DNA of 64,000 bases from Onchidella celtica (lineage: Eukaryota; Mollusca; Gastropoda; Systellommatophora; Onchidiidae), in assembly GCA_963931925.1 (NCBI GenBank), contig OZ007582.1, forward strand, positions 25,614,224 through 25,678,223, read 5' to 3'. The notes beneath the pieces are model-generated. The model worked only from the letters and a program-made list of their open reading frames with translations. It was not told the DNA's origin and did no database searches. This document shows, piece by piece, positions 59,358 through 64,000 of this stretch (position 1 is the stretch's first letter; each line of letters begins with the position of its first letter). A program made the position numbers and the translations under genes.

Positions 59358-61075
59358 TATTTAACCTAAAAATGTGAAGCACTTCATGAAGTTATTGAAA
59401 GTTTCGGAAGGCAGCAGCTTTCTTTTCCTCATTCCGAAAATCCTGGAAGGAAAGAGGACGCTGCGCCATCTTCCACTCTATTTCCTGGGAATAATCTCCC
59501 TTGACCATAGATTCCCAAACTGCCAGATTTTCTTCGTTGTAGCACTGCCATTCATAATGAGTGGCATTACAGTTTTCGATTCCCCCTCCCCCTCTTTTAA
59601 TGCACTTTGGGATGCCGAAAGCTTTGACTAGTAACCGGCAATCGTGAGTGGTTGACAATTTTTATGCCTGTTATGGGCTGAAGTAACAATAAAATGGATA
59701 ACTCAAGCTGGGTGTAGAAATCATAAATATTGTAATGGGGCAGGGCCAACGGTAATCAGATTGTGGAACTCTTCGAGACGTCACTCACGTTAGCTACAAC
59801 CGTGTAGTGGAGGAAATATGTGCAGAACGTCAGTTTGAGGCGTACTCGGATACATTATCTGTGCTCAAAGGGTGCTCGATGGTATGAGGAGAAGAGAGAC
59901 AAAGAGGGTGGTGGTGGGTTAATCGTTATAATTATCAACTTTTATGCCCTGAAGAGTATAACATCAAACACGGGGGAATTTAAACTCTTCAACTTCTTTG
60001 CGTTCGGTATCACTTAATCTAAAGAATCAGAGGTTTTACTGTAACCAGAAGTAACCTCGAACCACAAGCTTTGTACTGGTGGCAGAGGCGATTATTCGGC
60101 CTACATTTCGGTAGAAGCAACCCGTTTTCTTTCGTTCGTTCTTTCCCTTTCTTTCATTCATATTTTTTCTACTTTTTTTTGCTTTCCTGAACCTGATTCA
60201 TATTTCAAATTTACCCATAGCCCATATGCATGTTAACCTGTAGATCATTTACTCGATCGAAAGCTAAACATATTATTTTTTATTTGTGGCCTAGATTTTG
60301 TCGAAATTCTCTCTCAAGCTCTCGAGTTCTGTAGTCGACTCAAAGGGCGGCATAATATTCTTCTTCTTTTTCTAAATGTTATCACTGAGTTTGGGTCTGT
60401 GGGCCGAACTGAGTCAAAGATAGTGTGAGTGTCAGCTAGATTGATTGGGTGGATTATTTTTTTAGCTCAACACCCCGCGCGTGGCTCTTTCACGGTCCAC
60501 CGAACACAGGTAAGAGTGGCTCGACAAATCCTGAATCCACAAACTTTAATCTCAAATGAGTGATACTGATTCACAGCTTCCGTACAAGGTTTATGAAATC
60601 AAAGTTTGTACCCACAGACAGAGAAATGTATCTGAGCTTTTGTAGTGATGCTCGTTGTGACAGCGGTCATAGGAGCCTACACTAGTTTTCATGTTCTCCA
60701 AACTATTACAAACTGTAGGGCCTACATGTACCTGGCCCCTTGCAAATTAGAGTGGTGTAAGTTTTATGGAGGGATAACGAAATACGATTTTTCGTAAACT
60801 TCACATCGGCTCCCAATGTCCACAGATGGCCCATTTTTTCAAGAAACACCTCAGCAAGATTATAGCGTATGTAGTGGTGTGGCAGCCAGGTTTTGCCCAG
60901 CAGATCCCAGCATTTTCCCCCGTTTGATGTCAGTTTTTTTTTATTACTGAAATGTTACTGCAAACATTTCTAAAGGTCGCCGTTTAACAGGAATGTGCCT
61001 TAATCAAGAGAAATTAATAGTAAACTTGATGCTTTGAAGTTAAGGTGTATAGGCCTAGTTACTTGAAAATTTGCA
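59358..61075. other. upstream region of the zinc-finger gene
   Basis: Likely promoter and 5' UTR of the minus-strand zinc-finger gene. A candidate donor (ACACAG|GTAAGAG, 60508) on the plus strand could mark a first exon of a divergent transcript. ORFs at 59374-59658 on both strands are unresolved. Confidence 0.35.
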
Positions 61076-61411
61076 ATGAAAAGTATGCAGCTATTATGCA
61101 AAAGACCCCTAGACTTAATTAAAGGTCAGTTCTACCTAAGAAAGTGTGAAGCTCTTGATATCGATTATCAACATTTCCCGAAATTTGCTAGGGCAAGCAG
61201 AAAAATGGCATTTAAATGCAACATTGTCAACTTTCAATGGTTGATACTGGTGTTGAAAACATTGCCTCAACTGCGTGCAGATTTTACTAGATGTAGTGAA
61301 AAATATCACCATACTGACTTGGAAAGAGAATGTGATAAAATTGATACCGAACTGGCAAATGGTGCTTGCAGAGTTAGAGGAAATCTGTTTTGGAAACTCA
61401 CAGGAATATGA
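61076..61411 (+). CDS. hypothetical protein, 111 codons
   Basis: An ATG-to-stop ORF of 111 residues that I do not recognise. It looks coding. The composition is balanced, with conserved-looking aromatic and Cys residues (G-Q-F-Y-L-R-K-C-E-A-L, D-Y-Q-H-F-P-K-F-A-R, M-A-F-K-C-N-I-V-N-F-Q-W-L), basic and helical segments, no low complexity, and a TGA stop. No signal peptide or membrane span. It may be a single exon of a larger gene, since G-T-A-T-A-G-G-C-C-T-A-G before it could be an acceptor, or a fragment of a mobile element. No neighbour suggests a function. Confidence 0.4.
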   Translation: MKSMQLLCKRPLDLIKGQFYLRKCEALDIDYQHFPKFARASRKMAFKCNIVNFQWLILVLKTLPQLRADFTRCSEKYHHTDLERECDKIDTELANGACRVRGNLFWKLTGI

Positions 61412-63140
61412 CACTAAGGCATCTCACGAATAAGGTAAATTTACATCCAGCTGGCAGCCCTATCGAAATCTGAGTTTACACATAGAAATACACCGTTCCT
61501 ACGTAGATCCGCTGGCTACGACATCGCGCCAACGTCGGTTTGATTAGGAAAACCCCTTCTACGCTAATACTATCAAACCTGCCAAAATCCTACACAAATC
61601 TACGGATTGGCCAAGGGTTGCTGGCTGGGTAGGTTATACTCGATGTCACATACATGTAGGCCTATATACGAAATTTCCCATGAAAAAAACACATGCGAAA
61701 GAAATGTTGGAGGTCACGGAATTTGAGGAACCAGCAAAGACTCAGTTTCCACAGCTTAATACGGCATTCATTAATTACACATTAAATTGTCGGCAATCAG
61801 TGCAAAAAGTATCTCAGACTGCGGGTGTTCAATGATCTAACAAAGCAGACAGCTCAGAAGACTGAAATGAACCAAAGATAAAGACATCCAGTTGAAAGAG
61901 CAACAGTCTCATCGTAAATACATACATCAAATGAACTACACTCGGCTATTGGATTCCCATATTTCACATAGTCTTATTGTTCTTCCTCAACAGCTTCCTA
62001 CCGTGAAAATGCCATTAAAATGTACTGCAGCTTTTTTTATTTTTTTTTATTTTGAGAAAAACTAGATCTATAACAGCAAAAATGTAACAAAAAGCTCATT
62101 TTTAGAACAGGAACATTGCCTGCCATGGATTTAAATATTTGGATTTCGGGTTAGAGTTTAATATTAATAGTGAACAGGATGGAAACCAACTTTATCAAAC
62201 AATATTTGCACTTGAATATCAGGTAAGAGGCATTATCCACACAGAAGAAAACAATTTATTATGTTACGGCACTTGGCCCAAATATTTCACGTCCTGGTTT
62301 CAAAAGATTCACCACCCAAACAAAGGAGAAAAGATACTTGAGCTACCACTCTTGTCTCTCATGCCCCTAATTTGGCTGCCCTGGTTCACAATTTGAACTT
62401 CAGTTTTCTTGCTTTGCTCGATCAAAATGTATGCAATTAATGTAAGTTTCTTATTAAATCGCTTGCCACTACATAAAACAGTAATTCCTCCATGTATTAC
62501 ATTATAAAGTGTTTGAGAGTTTATGCAAGATACTGTTTAACCTCAGTCAAAATTGGGCAAAAAGAAAAGGTTGTATGTTGCAAAGCCCCGCGTGAGAAAT
62601 AAAACCCAAACAATACAAAGCAAACTAAAGAGTTTAACCTCACTATTTCTTAATACAGTAGGTGTCCAGTATTATTATTTATGATTCTCAACGTTTGCAA
62701 AAGATGTGAATGAGTTGATTACATGTTATTAGTAATAAATGAGTAGGCCTACCGGTAAATTGCATTACACAAAATATCATAGAATTATGCAGTTACTATT
62801 TGTGTGCTAAGCAAAATCCACAGTTTTACAACAATATGCATTGCCAGAAAATGAAACCTGGTGCCGCGGTGTTTATTTCACCATGTGACACACGTATAAA
62901 TAATTCCCTTTCAGGCCAAAATTAATTGTATTTTATGGGTGCGCAAGAAAAATTTCAGGTTTAAAAAAAAAAGAGAGAAATATTTTTTAAAGATAATGTT
63001 GGTCACCAGTTTCTGCTAATCACAATAGTGCATGTGATACGGCACAATTAGGCCTACAAGGTATTTAATTAAAAAAATTAAAAGCCTATTCCTGAGTTTC
63101 TATGCATACCTTGGGTGTTTGTGAAAAATGCATCTTAGAT
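61412..63140. other. non-coding, nothing recognised
   Basis: AT-rich. The 85-codon ORF at 62139-62396 shows no domain and is not called. Confidence 0.4.
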
Positions 63141-63142
63141 AT

Positions 63143-63255
63143 TAGTGTTACATGTATTACATTAGTTCTTATAGAGCTTAAGATTTTAGTGTTATTACGG
63201 TAGTTCTTACAGAGCTTCACATTTTAGTGTTATTACAGTAGTTGATTTAGAGCTT
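63143..63255 (+). repeat. short tandem repeat, about 40 bp unit
   Basis: Three diverged copies of TTAGTGTTATTACRGTAGTT followed by a C-T-T-A-x-A-G-A-G-C-T-T stretch, starting at about 63145, 63190 and 63226. Confidence 0.75.
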
Positions 63256-63690
63256 GAGAAAAAAGAAGTGTGAGTGGCACAACTTTTTTTGACTTCAGAT
63301 GAAACAAACTAATTATAAGGTGTATCCTAAACCAATCATTGGCAGAGATATACGCGCATGTGTGTGAACGGAGATACCCCCCACCTCAAACTCCCTCATC
63401 CCTTCAATCTATCCCTGCTGTGACGGCAAGTTCTTTCCCCCATCAGTTTCCCCGCCTCTCCCCAGCAGATCAAGGGAGACAATATCTCACTAAAAGACAT
63501 CGGCATTCTATTTTGATTATGTGCCTTTATATTATAATCGTGCCCTCAACAGACTGGACGGTACATGATGCATACAACGTGTAACGTGGGTCATTGGATG
63601 TAAGCCGAGCCACTCTCGTCAATTCAACTGCTCTACACGCCTCTGTCCATTTCAAATTACACGTAGTTTACTTATCCAGCTGACTAATCT

Positions 63691-63731
63691 GATGAGAGAG
63701 ACAGAGAGATAGAGAGACAGACAGAGAGAGC

Positions 63732-63777
<46 letters not shown>

Positions 63778-63825
63778 GAGAGAGAGAGAGAGAGAGACAA
63801 AGAGAGACAGACAGACAGACAGAGA
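63691..63825 (+). repeat. (GA)n / GAGACAGA microsatellite
   Basis: About 130 bases of GAGA broken by ACA and CGA, with GACA repeats at the right end. Confidence 0.95.
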
Positions 63826-64000
63826 ATCAACTGTTTGGTCATTATATCAAGCAGTAAATGCCATGCCCGAGTCCACCATTAACACGTGATCTCTAGAGGA
63901 TAAGCCGAACAACAGCAACTTCTCCCCTTCCCCCGTCTCTTTCTGTGTGCATTTATATGTGAGCTTCTCTGTCTGTCCGTCTGCAAGTCTGTTTCTGTCT

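Overview
The window is nuclear DNA from an animal, most likely a marine lophotrochozoan and perhaps a gastropod or bivalve mollusc. Genes are split by GT-AG introns, the DNA is AT-rich, and transposable elements of many classes dominate. The mollusc placement is inference from the repeat mix (Mag-type Ty3/Gypsy, L2-like LINE, piggyBac-like TTAA elements, tRNA-derived SINE) and the frequent TACATGTA-type words.

Two host genes are well supported. On the plus strand, 5952-16432 holds the last eight exons of an ACBD4/5-type gene: the end of the acyl-CoA-binding domain, an acidic stretch with an FFAT-like motif, a Gly-rich segment, a coiled coil and a C-terminal membrane anchor. All eight exons join in phase into 422 codons plus a stop; the 5' exons must lie upstream of the window or be hidden in 1-5951. 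On the minus strand, 59357-49804 holds a C2H2 zinc-finger gene whose two visible exons join in phase across an 8.5 kb intron to give 353 residues. A third possible gene is a 111-codon ORF at 61076-61411 that I do not recognise.

Most of the rest is mobile DNA. By position: a 5'-truncated LINE (about 1758-4086); an L2-like LINE end (8898-9629); two Tigger/pogo-like elements in ACBD5 introns, each carrying a TTAA-flanked piggyBac-like insertion (9992-11183 and 14031-16342); a decayed pogo-type transposase (19165-23037) broken by a Rex1-like LINE on the opposite strand; a LINE with an intact endonuclease-RT reading frame on the minus strand (27556-30771); two inverted copies of a non-autonomous element with 134 bp internal duplications (31862-32399 and 36549-36889); a Tc1/mariner relic (37220-38095); a complete 4.3 kb Mag-type Gypsy element with identical 153 bp LTRs, a 5 bp target duplication and one premature stop (39172-43460); two more piggyBac-like elements (44671-45375 and 57334-58102); a hAT-like MITE (47417-47789); a tRNA-derived SINE (51746-51931); and an LTR-like promoter fragment (55082-56371).

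The most notable molecular signal is in the Gypsy element. A canonical -1 slippery heptamer (GGGAAAC, in the correct reading phase) sits 6 nt upstream of a 10 bp stem, exactly where gag must shift into pol. I found no evidence of an undescribed defence or metabolic system. The interest lies in the nested transposon history, the frameshift signal, the ACBD5 microexon and the unrecognised ORFs.
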